In this document: piece after piece, positions 36,422 through 44,790 of the stretch
Layout of the letters: every line of letters begins with the position of its first letter
Numbering within the stretch: the first letter of the stretch is position 1
Source: Shewanella piezotolerans WP3
GTDB taxonomy: Bacteria; Pseudomonadota; Gammaproteobacteria; Enterobacterales; Shewanellaceae
Direction: 5' to 3'
DNA length: 64,000 bases
NCBI RefSeq assembly: GCF_000014885.1
Contig: NC_011566.1
Location: 930,001 to 994,000 of the forward strand
The notes under the pieces: model-generated
Told to the model about the DNA's origin: nothing
The model's input: only the letters and a program-made list of their open reading frames with translations
Database searches by the model: none
Made by a program: the position numbers and the translations under genes

Positions 36422-37585
36422 TTAGTTGAAACAAACCTTGGTGTAATCGCCAAATTTAGGGTTGTCGCCTGATACATAGGCACAACCGGCTTTAGTATCA
36501 AATACCATCGACTCGACAGTGACGAAGTCTGAGTCATATTTTGTTAAGTTCAGTGGTTTTTGTTCTAAAATAAACTGCATTCCGCGCACCGTTCTCTCTT
36601 TGGCGTAGTTGATGAATATATTTGCCGCATCTTCACGGGCAAAGGTATCGGCAAATATCATATTTGCTTCTAGTTCGGTTTTATCCTCTAAGAATGTTGC
36701 TCGCATCTCAGCTGTATGATTGCCATGACCTATCCCTGACTCTCCGCGCACTAGGCGTGTACCGTTGGTCGTCATTTCGATTGCGCCATGGTCGCCATTA
36801 TCGTCGGCTATGGTGAAGCTAATCGCTACCGGAGTGGTGTAATCTTTTAGTTTATTGAAAGCGTCTTCAACGCTTTTTGAAGCTGTGATTGCTGCAAACA
36901 CTGCATCGGGGGTGACCACATTTTTAGTCTCTACAGTGGCTGACGGTGCACTTGGTTCACCCATAAAGTTTAAAACTGCAGCAACGTGTTTACCCATGCC
37001 TTGAAAGTGACCGCCATCGGTTGCTAAGAATATACGCTCGTCAGTTTTGATTACTGTAGTTTCAGCTGTTAAAAGGTTATTGATGTTCATATCATTGTTT
37101 TGTGCAACGATACCTGCTTCAGCAAAAGCGAGTGTGGTACAACCACGCATAGTCTCTACGGCACCTTGCAGCATGGTTAAATTATCACCCGCAGTGACAA
37201 AGCTTTTGTTAATGTCCCAGTCAGCTTGTGCAATTGCAGCATAAAGTTCATGGACTTTAACACCCTTTATTTCGGCTTGGCGTTGCATCAACTCAGCATA
37301 TTTTGGTGCGATGGCTTGGTTGTTTGCCACTGCATTTACTGCAATGTCCAATACGGTTTGTTCAGGCGTTAGGCGGTGTAGAGTTGCTAGATGTTGCGCC
37401 AGTGCTTCTTGCCCTTTTCCTGACAAGTCAACGACTTCTGCGCCCACTTGATGTGCGGTGCGATCTGGTGCGTAATAATCTAGCGCTTCCCCAGGTGCTT
37501 GCTTTGCTGAGGCAGCGAAAGAAAAGGTTCCGATAGTGCTAGCTAGAGCAACGGCAACGGTAAGTGTTTTGATAGAGTTTTTCAT
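36422..37585 (-). CDS. Exported C45-type Ntn hydrolase (acyltransferase-like)
   Basis: 387 residues, signal peptide to about residue 27 (AASA). Resembles peptidase C45 / isopenicillin-N acyltransferase-like proteins. ETMRGCTTLAFAEAGIVAQNNDMNIN has Cys149 following Gly, as needed for autoprocessing to a Cys N-terminal nucleophile, then the N-N-D-M region; HGAIEMTTNGTRLVRGESGIGHGNH is also family-like. Probably hydrolyses small amides in the periplasm; substrate unknown. Its promoter region shares a 62-bp block with the serine hydrolase at 40009. Confidence 0.7.
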   Translation of the reverse strand: MKNSIKTLTVAVALASTIGTFSFAASAKQAPGEALDYYAPDRTAHQVGAEVVDLSGKGQEALAQHLATLHRLTPEQTVLDIAVNAVANNQAIAPKYAELMQRQAEIKGVKVHELYAAIAQADWDINKSFVTAGDNLTMLQGAVETMRGCTTLAFAEAGIVAQNNDMNINNLLTAETTVIKTDERIFLATDGGHFQGMGKHVAAVLNFMGEPSAPSATVETKNVVTPDAVFAAITASKSVEDAFNKLKDYTTPVAISFTIADDNGDHGAIEMTTNGTRLVRGESGIGHGNHTAEMRATFLEDKTELEANMIFADTFAREDAANIFINYAKERTVRGMQFILEQKPLNLTKYDSDFVTVESMVFDTKAGCAYVSGDNPKFGDYTKVCFN

Positions 37586-37629
37586 AATGTGACCCTCGTT
37601 TTAAATATTCTTGATTGTTGAAAACAAGG

Positions 37630-37691
37630 TTATTATCTATAAGTTTTTAAATACTTGTTAATAGCTTTCCTATGGTTTATCCATAGGGTTG
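37630..37691 (-). promoter_or_regulatory. 62-bp shared promoter/operator block, copy 1
   Basis: Begins 45 bp before the C45 hydrolase start and matches the block at 41248-41309 over its full length. Contains the perfect inverted repeat CCTATGG-TTTAT-CCATAGG (37669-37687). Likely the site of the LysR regulator encoded at 41325. Confidence 0.7.
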
Positions 37692-38571
37692 TAGGAGAGT
37701 GAGGCATGAAGGCTAAATGGACTACAGTTAAATTCTCAGGGCTTTTTAAGAGAGTTAGATCGGAGCATCGATAAAAGCAAACTTAGTCTGTGTTCGCAGC
37801 ATTGATAATTTTAAGTACCAGGCGGATATCTTAGTGTTGCAGAACTTAGCTTATTGAAGGCTAGGATAGGGAGATCCAGAGTGGATTTTTAAGTTAGCTA
37901 AATTGATTGGCATAGTAAAACTGGAGTATATAGAAAATCGTGTTATTTAAGACTTACTGTATCTCTTTGTCGTTGAACATTACTGAGCGATGCCAATAAG
38001 GTCTGCATCGACTTTGACACTGGCCCACTCACGATCAATTTCCCGAGCAACAATATCGGCAGTCTCATCTTGAAAGTTATATGGTTAACCACCGATAGCT
38101 TAAGTCATTTTAACTTTTAGAGTAACGTGCGAATCATCTCCCAAATCTAGTGCTTGTTTAACAGAGTGAAAGCTTGAGGTGCATTTGGAACTAGACCCCA
38201 GCGCGCTGTATTGCGCGGGTGACGACAGCCACTCAGTGCATTGGGTGTTGCTGTGTGCAGGCTTGATGCTAGCGCTAGAATGCTGCTAATGAGTTATATT
38301 TTTTATGTTTTCTCCTTATTTTCTCTACAAAATTTAGCTAAGTCACAGCGGCAGAAATTAGTATTAATACAGGCTAAGGCGTTAATTTAACTATTATGCT
38401 TAATAGATACAGTTAGCTTCTATAGCTAAAATTGATACGAGCGTTGAATGAGTAATATTAATTATTATGTAGGGTGACAACACACATTTATTGCGGTCGC
38501 TATTGAGCATAAGGATGCTATTGCCTACAATGGCGCACGATTTGTTTTATTTTTTACTACAGGCCACTACC
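37692..38571. other. Gene-poor stretch with possible pseudogene remnant
   Basis: About 880 bp without an intact gene. On the minus strand 37985-38145 encodes broken pieces (HVTLKVKM; ETADIVAREIDREW; ASVKVDADLIG) that remind me of the molybdopterin-binding subunit of isoquinoline-type oxidoreductases (IorB), interrupted by stops. Weak evidence. Confidence 0.3.
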
Positions 38572-38820
38572 ATGACCGACACGACTTCAAAACCTGCTTT
38601 ACCTGATCGCCTATCCGTTAACCCACGTAGCAAGCACCATGTGGAAGCTATTTTTGAGCACGATATTGGTATTAAGCTTAATGACAAAGAGCGTTTTGAT
38701 GTTGAAGAATATTGCATCAGTGAAGGTTGGGTAAAAGTGCCATCACATAAAGCGTTAGACCGTCGTGGCCAACCGCTTATGATGACAGTTAAAGGAACGG
38801 TTGAAGCCTTCTACAAGTAA
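38572..38820 (+). CDS. DUF3297 family protein
   Basis: 82 residues, cytosolic, basic. PALPDRLSVNPRSKHHVEAIFEHDIGIKLND and ISEGWVKVPSHKALDRRGQPLMMTVKGTVEAFYK are the conserved parts of DUF3297, a small proteobacterial family of unknown function. Start at the ATG before TDTTSKP; the upstream extension lacks coding character. Monocistronic with its own terminator. Confidence 0.85.
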   Translation: MTDTTSKPALPDRLSVNPRSKHHVEAIFEHDIGIKLNDKERFDVEEYCISEGWVKVPSHKALDRRGQPLMMTVKGTVEAFYK

Positions 38821-38887
38821 GAGTTGTTACTTACATGAGTAAGCATTACTTAGCTCTATATCCCTAAGTATTCAAATGCTTGCTAAT

Positions 38888-38915
38888 AAAGCGGATCAAA
38901 TGATCCGCTTTTTTT
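38888..38915 (+). terminator. Terminator of the DUF3297 gene
   Basis: AAAGCGGATCA/TGATCCGCTTT stem followed by further T residues. Confidence 0.85.
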
Positions 38916-39074
38916 ATACACGGATGTATCTATCCCAGCTCTTCAAGGTAATGAAAGAGAAAGAGCGTAACACGGCGCTATTTCCGCAGGCTCATCATTG
39001 AAGATATAAAATAAAGTACGCAAAAACGGGGCGAGGAAGTAGACTAAACAAAGTGTTATTACAAGGAGGGGAGT

Positions 39075-39563
39075 ATGTTCACTCGTTTTGTACTAAACCT
39101 TATCGCGGTCGCTATCTGTACTGTTTTGTTATTGGTTGCTAAGCCTGTCATGTCTGACGTCATCGCCGATAATGCTAACATTACGATTAAGCTGGATCGT
39201 TACCTTGGAGGAAATGATACTAAGTTGGCTGCTAAGGCGGCGCTTAGCTTTAACTTCAGTAATGGTGCAAGCGAGAATGTATGCAGTATTATTACTACCG
39301 ACAGTTACTTGCGCTATTCGAATAATCGACTGGAGAATATTAACCTCAGTGAACCCAATTTCTTTTTTGATTGCCATTGGGACGACACCTATTACTTCCT
39401 ATCTAAACGTTATCGAACTTATGCTGAAGTTATCATCAAACAGCCCGATAACCAGTTCCCGATGTCGATGCATATTGAGGCTAAACTTGTCAGTTTAACA
39501 GGCGAGAGAGCAACAATTATTAGCGGAGATATCCCTCTTAAAAGAACAATTGCGAAAAAGTAA
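39075..39563 (+). CDS. Exported protein of unknown function
   Basis: 162 residues after a strong AAGGAGGGG ribosome site. Signal peptide to about residue 27 (VMS-DVI). The mature part is beta-rich with two cysteines (NVCSI, FDCHW), probably a periplasmic disulfide protein. I recognise no family. Confidence 0.7.
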   Translation: MFTRFVLNLIAVAICTVLLLVAKPVMSDVIADNANITIKLDRYLGGNDTKLAAKAALSFNFSNGASENVCSIITTDSYLRYSNNRLENINLSEPNFFFDCHWDDTYYFLSKRYRTYAEVIIKQPDNQFPMSMHIEAKLVSLTGERATIISGDIPLKRTIAKK

Positions 39564-39614
39564 AGTTTTGCAGAAAAGTAGTGCTAGTGGCTTTGCTCTA
39601 TAAGGATACAACCT

Positions 39615-39750
39615 ATGAATATGAGCAAGAAATAATAGTTATCGAATAACGGTTGAAGAGATTATTACAGCGGCTGATAGGACTGCTAGAGCCCTTGAGT
39701 TTGACGATAGGGAAGACCTGTTTCAGCTGGTAGATAATTTAGCGTACTAG
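39615..39750 (+). pseudogene. Remnant of a small DUF3861-like gene, frameshifted
   Basis: AAGGATACAACCT precedes ATG at 39615. The frame stops after MNMSKK. Removing one A from the run at 39630-39632 gives 44 residues: NSYRITVEEIITAADRTARA..., then LEFDDREDLFQLVDNLAY and a stop. The YRITV...LEF..DDLF...V pattern recalls DUF3861, whose members are about twice as long, so this is a shortened, broken copy. The rest of 39751-40008 holds nothing. Confidence 0.4.
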
Positions 39751-40008
39751 CGAAATAGAACAGACGCTTGCTGTTAGGTTAGCCGTCGCTCTTTGCTTAT
39801 TGGGGCCAATGTTGGTACAGAATCGTAAGCCCCAATTTTTGTCGAATTTATGCCGCATTTTAAAACATTTATGCTGCAATTAAAGAATACTATTAAGTCT
39901 AAACTGGGCTGAGAAGTCGTTTGATTGTTCCACACTTAGCAGTGGCCAGGAGCCTAAAATCAGCCGCTCATTGGGTGACGGCTGATGCTGTTTAGGCTGA
40001 CAGAACGG

Positions 40009-41202
40009 TTATTTTTTGGCTCGCAGATGTTTAACGACATCAAAGGCGGCTTGGTATTCTTTGTTAAAGTGATCGTATGGTGCGGGCAATTCAGACTGCA
40101 CCATGCTGTTGATTGCGATGATGGTGCCAGACTCAGGGTCAGCCCAAATTAATTGTCCCGCCCAGCCACTGTGACCTACACCATATTCATTCATAATGGC
40201 TGACTTATAGTAATGACTGTCTATATGGGTCAGCTGCGCCGGAACAGGCTGACCGGCTTTTGCAGCATCTTTGATATCTTTTGCTACTTGAGCTTTATTG
40301 CTAATCAGCAAACGGCCATAACGTGCAAAGTCAATGGTCGATGACATCATTGAAGCGCCAACTACTGGTGTGCCAGCAAAATCGGTACCCATGAACATGG
40401 TGTTTTCTCCGCCAACTTCATGAAACAGATCGCGGACTTGTTTAGCTAAAGGCTCGCCGGTTGCAGCTTCTACTAACCAGCCAACAACGCTAGTATTAAT
40501 GGTGGCGTAGTTAGCTATTTCGCCCTGCCATTCATTGCTGTCGCCCATTGATGTAATTGACTCGATCCACTCACGTAATTCCATGCGATCGTCATTTCGT
40601 TGCATACCTATAACGCTTTCGTCTTTGTCAAAATTAGCCAGTGCGTCTTTATCACCTGTGTAAGCTGCTAGCTCAGCCACTGAGTGATTTACATTCATCG
40701 CGGCAACATCACCGACAGTTCGACCTCTAAAACCACTGCCTATACTCGGTATATATTGTTCTACTTTGTCAGTAAGCTTTATTTTGCCCGCTGCAATGGC
40801 CTTATTTAGCAGGATATAGCCTATCGATTTAGTTGAAGACTGATCTGAAAAGGTGGTGCTTCTGTCGTGGCCGTTTCTATATTGTTCCAACAGCACATCT
40901 CCCTCGCTATTCATAATGACCACTGAGCCCGTGGCTGGATGATTCAATAAGCGAGCGAGTGACGGGATCTCATGCAGCTCATAATCTCGCTTTTGGTGGT
41001 TAACTTGAAACACATCTTGGGCATTCACTGCCAGCATATTAGGATAAAAATCTTTCATCTGTGCTTGGCCGATATGGCGCTGCTGCTGCCAAGTATCAAT
41101 ATTTAGTGGTACTTGGTTTGACGGAGTATTGTTAGCTTGTGCTAAGCCCATAGTTGTTGCTAAAGAAACTGCGATCGCTACTGCTCTAATGTTCACCTTC
41201 AT
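40009..41202 (-). CDS. Exported SxxK serine hydrolase (class C beta-lactamase-like)
   Basis: About 397 residues with a Sec signal (ATTMGLAQA). Serine beta-lactamase / esterase EstB-like family: nucleophile motif SSTK near residue 122, NYATINTSVVGWLVEAATG as the second motif (Tyr), and GHSGWAGQLIWADPESG in place of the KTG element. Many such proteins are D-aminopeptidases, esterases or nylon-oligomer hydrolases; beta-lactam resistance cannot be inferred. Divergent from a LysR gene and sharing its promoter block with the C45 hydrolase. Start 41202 follows GAGGAATACC. Confidence 0.8.
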   Translation of the reverse strand: MKVNIRAVAIAVSLATTMGLAQANNTPSNQVPLNIDTWQQQRHIGQAQMKDFYPNMLAVNAQDVFQVNHQKRDYELHEIPSLARLLNHPATGSVVIMNSEGDVLLEQYRNGHDRSTTFSDQSSTKSIGYILLNKAIAAGKIKLTDKVEQYIPSIGSGFRGRTVGDVAAMNVNHSVAELAAYTGDKDALANFDKDESVIGMQRNDDRMELREWIESITSMGDSNEWQGEIANYATINTSVVGWLVEAATGEPLAKQVRDLFHEVGGENTMFMGTDFAGTPVVGASMMSSTIDFARYGRLLISNKAQVAKDIKDAAKAGQPVPAQLTHIDSHYYKSAIMNEYGVGHSGWAGQLIWADPESGTIIAINSMVQSELPAPYDHFNKEYQAAFDVVKHLRAKK

Positions 41203-41247
41203 AGTGGTATTCCTCAAATTGGTTAATAGCTGTTGTTGAATTTATCG

Positions 41248-41309
41248 TTATTATCTATAGTTGTTTCGATACTAGTTAATAGGTTTCCTATGGTTTCACC
41301 ATAGGGTTG
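41248..41309. promoter_or_regulatory. 62-bp shared promoter/operator block, copy 2
   Basis: In the divergent gap between the serine hydrolase and the LysR gene, beginning 46 bp before the hydrolase start, the same spacing as copy 1. Contains CCTATGG-TTTCA-CCATAGG (41287-41305). Confidence 0.75.
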
Positions 41310-41324
41310 GTTTGAGGGAACATC

Positions 41325-42203
41325 ATGATTAAGCCTGATTTACTCAAATGCTTTATTGCAGCTGCTGATACCGGTTCATTTTCTGCAGCGGGTCGATTGA
41401 TCGGAAAACACCTCGCTACGGTTAGCGGTAATATTGCGCGTTTAGAAGATGAACTTGGGGTGCTCTTATTTGACCGTGACGGTAAATACCCGCAACTGAC
41501 CGAAGCTGGCTTAAACCTTTATGATGGCGCCAAGGTTGTAGTGGATAGTGTTGAGCGTTTTACCCGTAATGCCAACCAGCTTTCTGCGGGAGTGCCTGCC
41601 ACTTTTACATTAGCTATTGATGAAAATATTGATTTCCAACCAATCGCTAAGATCCTTAAACAGGCACAACAACAGTGGCCATATTTGCGTTTTAATGTCG
41701 TTTGCCAATGTGTCAGTGACATTTTTGCGGCCGCGCGCGAGGGTGAGGTAGACTTAGCACTGACTCCGAGCCTTGAGGGAAACAGCCAGTTTTACGAGTT
41801 TCAAGCGATTGGACATTGCGACATAGTGATAGCGTGTAGTAAGCAGCATCCACTGGCTAAAAAACGTCAAATCACTAATGACGACTTAATGGCGCATACA
41901 CAAATATTAGGTAGCGCACTGGATAAGCAAGACTCTTTATATCAAGTGAGTAAAATGTCGCCTTCAGTGTGCTGTGTAAATGGTTACCACAATACGTTGC
42001 AACTGGTGCAAGCTGGTGTAGGTTGGGCGATGCTTTTTGCGCCGCAGCAAACGTCTGTAGCTGACATTAAAATTTTGGCTCCTGAGTTTATGCAAACTCA
42101 GATGCAGATCCAATATGACCTTATCTGGCCGAAAAATCAGCCGTTAAATGAAGTGCATCAATTCTTTATCAAAGGTATTAAACCGATTTTTTCTAAGGCT
42201 TAA
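41325..42203 (+). CDS. LysR-family transcriptional regulator
   Basis: 292 residues. N-terminal winged helix-turn-helix (LLKCFIAAADTGSFSAAGRLIGKHLATVSGNIARLEDELG...LFDRDG) and a C-terminal effector-binding domain (about 90-290). Divergent from the serine hydrolase, the usual arrangement for a LysR and its target. The palindrome in the intergenic gap recurs upstream of the C45 hydrolase, so it may control both. Confidence 0.85.
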   Translation: MIKPDLLKCFIAAADTGSFSAAGRLIGKHLATVSGNIARLEDELGVLLFDRDGKYPQLTEAGLNLYDGAKVVVDSVERFTRNANQLSAGVPATFTLAIDENIDFQPIAKILKQAQQQWPYLRFNVVCQCVSDIFAAAREGEVDLALTPSLEGNSQFYEFQAIGHCDIVIACSKQHPLAKKRQITNDDLMAHTQILGSALDKQDSLYQVSKMSPSVCCVNGYHNTLQLVQAGVGWAMLFAPQQTSVADIKILAPEFMQTQMQIQYDLIWPKNQPLNEVHQFFIKGIKPIFSKA

Positions 42204-42496
42204 TGCCTATTTTCAAGCTAGTTAATACGTTAAGTGCCGTGTCTTTTTCACTCCTGAATCACCGCAGGAGCATATCTTCAGCTCGATCCATTCATTAGTT
42301 GTTCAATTGAAGCTTATCGTTTTTATCGACGGGGCAAATGTAAGCAATTTGTATTCTAAATTTAAGAATTAAATCATATTCGAGGCGTATTGTGTTGCTA
42401 CTAGGTAAAGTGTGGTCTACCGCAGCATTCTTAATATCGTTTAACGCTACCATTAGCATCGAATTATGCATGGTTAACTTATCTCAAGGAGTATTT

Positions 42497-43582
42497 ATGT
42501 CCCTTAGCCATCAGCAAAAAGTGTACATTCCCAAGGACGTTAGAAGTAATCAGTACATCACCGCAGAAATTAAAGTCACCGATGCGTTGCTGGCCCATTT
42601 CCCAGATTACAAAACCTGCTATCAAACGCTAAGCCGCAATATCTTCAAGCTTGCGGATCAGACTGAGCTACACAATGTCCATGTGATCACCAACGATAAG
42701 TTACCAGTAGTCCGTTTTCATACTGAAGCCTATTGTTTCCCTACCGCGGAACAGATTGTCTTTTTCTATAACCCGGAATACCATGAAGCCCAAAGCTTGC
42801 ACAGCCAAGATGATTACAAGGCGCGTAAGATCCGCATCGTATTCTTGGCGACGGGTGAAGATATTCGAGCAAACTCAGCGAGCTTCCATATCAAGGTTCA
42901 ATCCTTTCTTGGCAAGTTGACACCGCTGTTACCAGAGAAAGATCTGACGATTAAAATTCGTGATCACCAACATTTGTCTTACGATCTGTTTGCAGCGGCG
43001 AAAGGTAATAAGGCGACCTATGGTTACAAATTGCGATCTATTAGCAATAGGTACAGTGCAAGAAGTTGCCCTTTGCCTGAAGGCCACGGCTCATTGTGCT
43101 ATGTCACGGTAAAACTACCATTAAGTCGTCAGTTAAAGCAGTCGACATTAGCTGAAGCGACTGATGACTTCACGCCTTTATATCAAAAGCTTGAAGATGC
43201 CTTTGTTCAAGCAACGGCCGCCAAGCAACTGAATCGAGTGGCTATGGTGGCTAACGGATTGACTCCGCTGGTACGCAATAGTAAGTACGATCAAGTTGAT
43301 GGTACTGACGAAGTGCAAATGCTTGGTTTTGACCCTAATATCGAAGAGCAGCAGTTTATTAGCCACTGGGATGGCAGTCGCTTAGTTGAAATGGTGAGCT
43401 TTACCATTGCGGCTGGTGCACAAGATTCAAAAGATGGCGCTCTTGGCCGTTACTTGAATCGCGTTGAAGAAGCCCTTAAGCGTTTAACCTCAGAGCTTGA
43501 ATTAGATAGATCACGCGATGACCTTATCGTGAGGTTCCATCAGCATATTAGCTATCAAGTGCCAGAGCAGCTAATAAGTTAG
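42497..43582 (+). CDS. DUF3083 family protein
   Basis: 361-residue soluble protein. MSLSHQQKVYIPKDVRSNQYI and the later LPLSRQLKQS and ISHWDGSRLVEMVSFTIAAGAQDSKDG segments fit DUF3083, a family I know mainly from Shewanella and relatives. Start at 42497 with AAGGAG upstream; the longer frame from 42392 lacks a ribosome site. Function unknown. Confidence 0.8.
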   Translation: MSLSHQQKVYIPKDVRSNQYITAEIKVTDALLAHFPDYKTCYQTLSRNIFKLADQTELHNVHVITNDKLPVVRFHTEAYCFPTAEQIVFFYNPEYHEAQSLHSQDDYKARKIRIVFLATGEDIRANSASFHIKVQSFLGKLTPLLPEKDLTIKIRDHQHLSYDLFAAAKGNKATYGYKLRSISNRYSARSCPLPEGHGSLCYVTVKLPLSRQLKQSTLAEATDDFTPLYQKLEDAFVQATAAKQLNRVAMVANGLTPLVRNSKYDQVDGTDEVQMLGFDPNIEEQQFISHWDGSRLVEMVSFTIAAGAQDSKDGALGRYLNRVEEALKRLTSELELDRSRDDLIVRFHQHISYQVPEQLIS

Positions 43583-43596
43583 TCTGCACATAAGAT

Positions 43597-43623
43597 GTAA
43601 GTGGGAGTGTTTTTCCCACTTAC
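43597..43623 (+). terminator. Possible terminator after DUF3083
   Basis: GTAAGTGGGA/TCCCACTTAC hairpin followed by TTTGT. It serves the convergent pair DUF3083 / LysR. Confidence 0.45.
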
Positions 43624-43679
43624 TTTGTGCTTGATATTGCTCTCATTGAAGCGCTTTATTTTCTTCTACATCGCTACCA

Positions 43680-44615
43680 CTATTGGCTAAATACCTCGTT
43701 AAAGATGCTTTTAAGCAATTCAACTTTACTGGTTTCCCGTGGATTATGTTTACACACCATTGACAGATTAAATTGATAGCTGGCGCTGTGTTGATGAATA
43801 ATTTTTAGCTGCTTAGATGCCAGCTCTTGCTGGATATAGCTAAGGGGCAGATAGCCGATATAGCAGCCTGACAGGATTAAGGTTTTACGGGTATCAAACT
43901 GATAAGCCTTAGCGGAGAGGTTTAGGCGTTTTAATTGCTCCCTGCCATCAATATCAATATCAACACCAGGATGAACAGCGGGGACTTGAGCGAGCATGTC
44001 GGCACTTATCTCACCATCTTCTAGGGTGAAAAAGGGATGGGAATGGCCGCAACAAAGGTAAATAGGTTCATTGTAAATCGTCTGATAATCCAGCCCTTCA
44101 ACCTGCTGATAGCTTGGTAATAGCCCAATATGTGCTTTCTCTTTTAGTAGACATTTCTCGATATGTTTAAGGGCTTCATTATCGAGTACCAGGTGCAGCT
44201 GTGGTTGAGTGCGGTGCACTTTCTCAATGACTTGAGCCAGCTTTAACTGCATGCGGGTATCGAGCTGGTCGGCACAAAGTATAATAAGTTCACCACTCAA
44301 CTCTTCACCTAAGTTATTAACCAGTCTCGAAAAGTCATTGAGTGAATCAAATAGCTCAATGCAAGCATGATAAACCGCTTGGCCATCTTCAGTCAGTGCA
44401 AACCCTCCTCGGCCACGGCTGCACAGTTTTAGTTTCATACGGCTTTCTAGATTAGACATATGCACGCTAATTGTTGAGCGAGTGACGCCAAGCTCAGCTT
44501 CCGATGCGGAAAAGCCGCCATTTTCAACAACGGTGCGAAAGATCCGCAGTAAACGTAGATCATATTCAGTCACTGCTTTGGGGATGATTGAGCTTTTGCT
44601 ACTCGTTTTTATCAT
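43680..44615 (-). CDS. LysR-family regulator, probably of gabDT
   Basis: About 311 residues. Helix-turn-helix RLLRIFRTVVENGGFSASEAELGVTRSTISVHMSNLESRM... then an effector domain. Transcribed divergently from gabD, which suggests control of the gab genes. Start 44615 has GGAAG nine bases before it. Confidence 0.85.
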   Translation of the reverse strand: MIKTSSKSSIIPKAVTEYDLRLLRIFRTVVENGGFSASEAELGVTRSTISVHMSNLESRMKLKLCSRGRGGFALTEDGQAVYHACIELFDSLNDFSRLVNNLGEELSGELIILCADQLDTRMQLKLAQVIEKVHRTQPQLHLVLDNEALKHIEKCLLKEKAHIGLLPSYQQVEGLDYQTIYNEPIYLCCGHSHPFFTLEDGEISADMLAQVPAVHPGVDIDIDGREQLKRLNLSAKAYQFDTRKTLILSGCYIGYLPLSYIQQELASKQLKIIHQHSASYQFNLSMVCKHNPRETSKVELLKSIFNEVFSQ

Positions 44616-44640
44616 CTGCTTATCTTCCAATTAGGATAAA

Positions 44641-44658
44641 GTTTTATCGCCATAAAAC
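44641..44658. promoter_or_regulatory. Candidate operator in the LysR/gabD gap
   Basis: Perfect inverted repeat GTTTTAT-CGCC-ATAAAAC, 27 bp from the LysR start. Confidence 0.4.
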
Positions 44659-44790
44659 ATAAGGTTTGTTGTTTTGTATTTAACCCGAGTTACTTTTACG
44701 ATTCAATAGCAATATGAATTTTTAAAGCCTGTTTAGTTTTGCCAAAGAAACGGGCTCCATCATTAGATGAAATGACGCGCAGGAGAGATT

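Noticed and set aside
40009..41202. Calling this a resistance beta-lactamase
   Set aside because: The SxxK family includes many esterases and peptidases, and the KTG element is replaced by HSG, so resistance is not supported.
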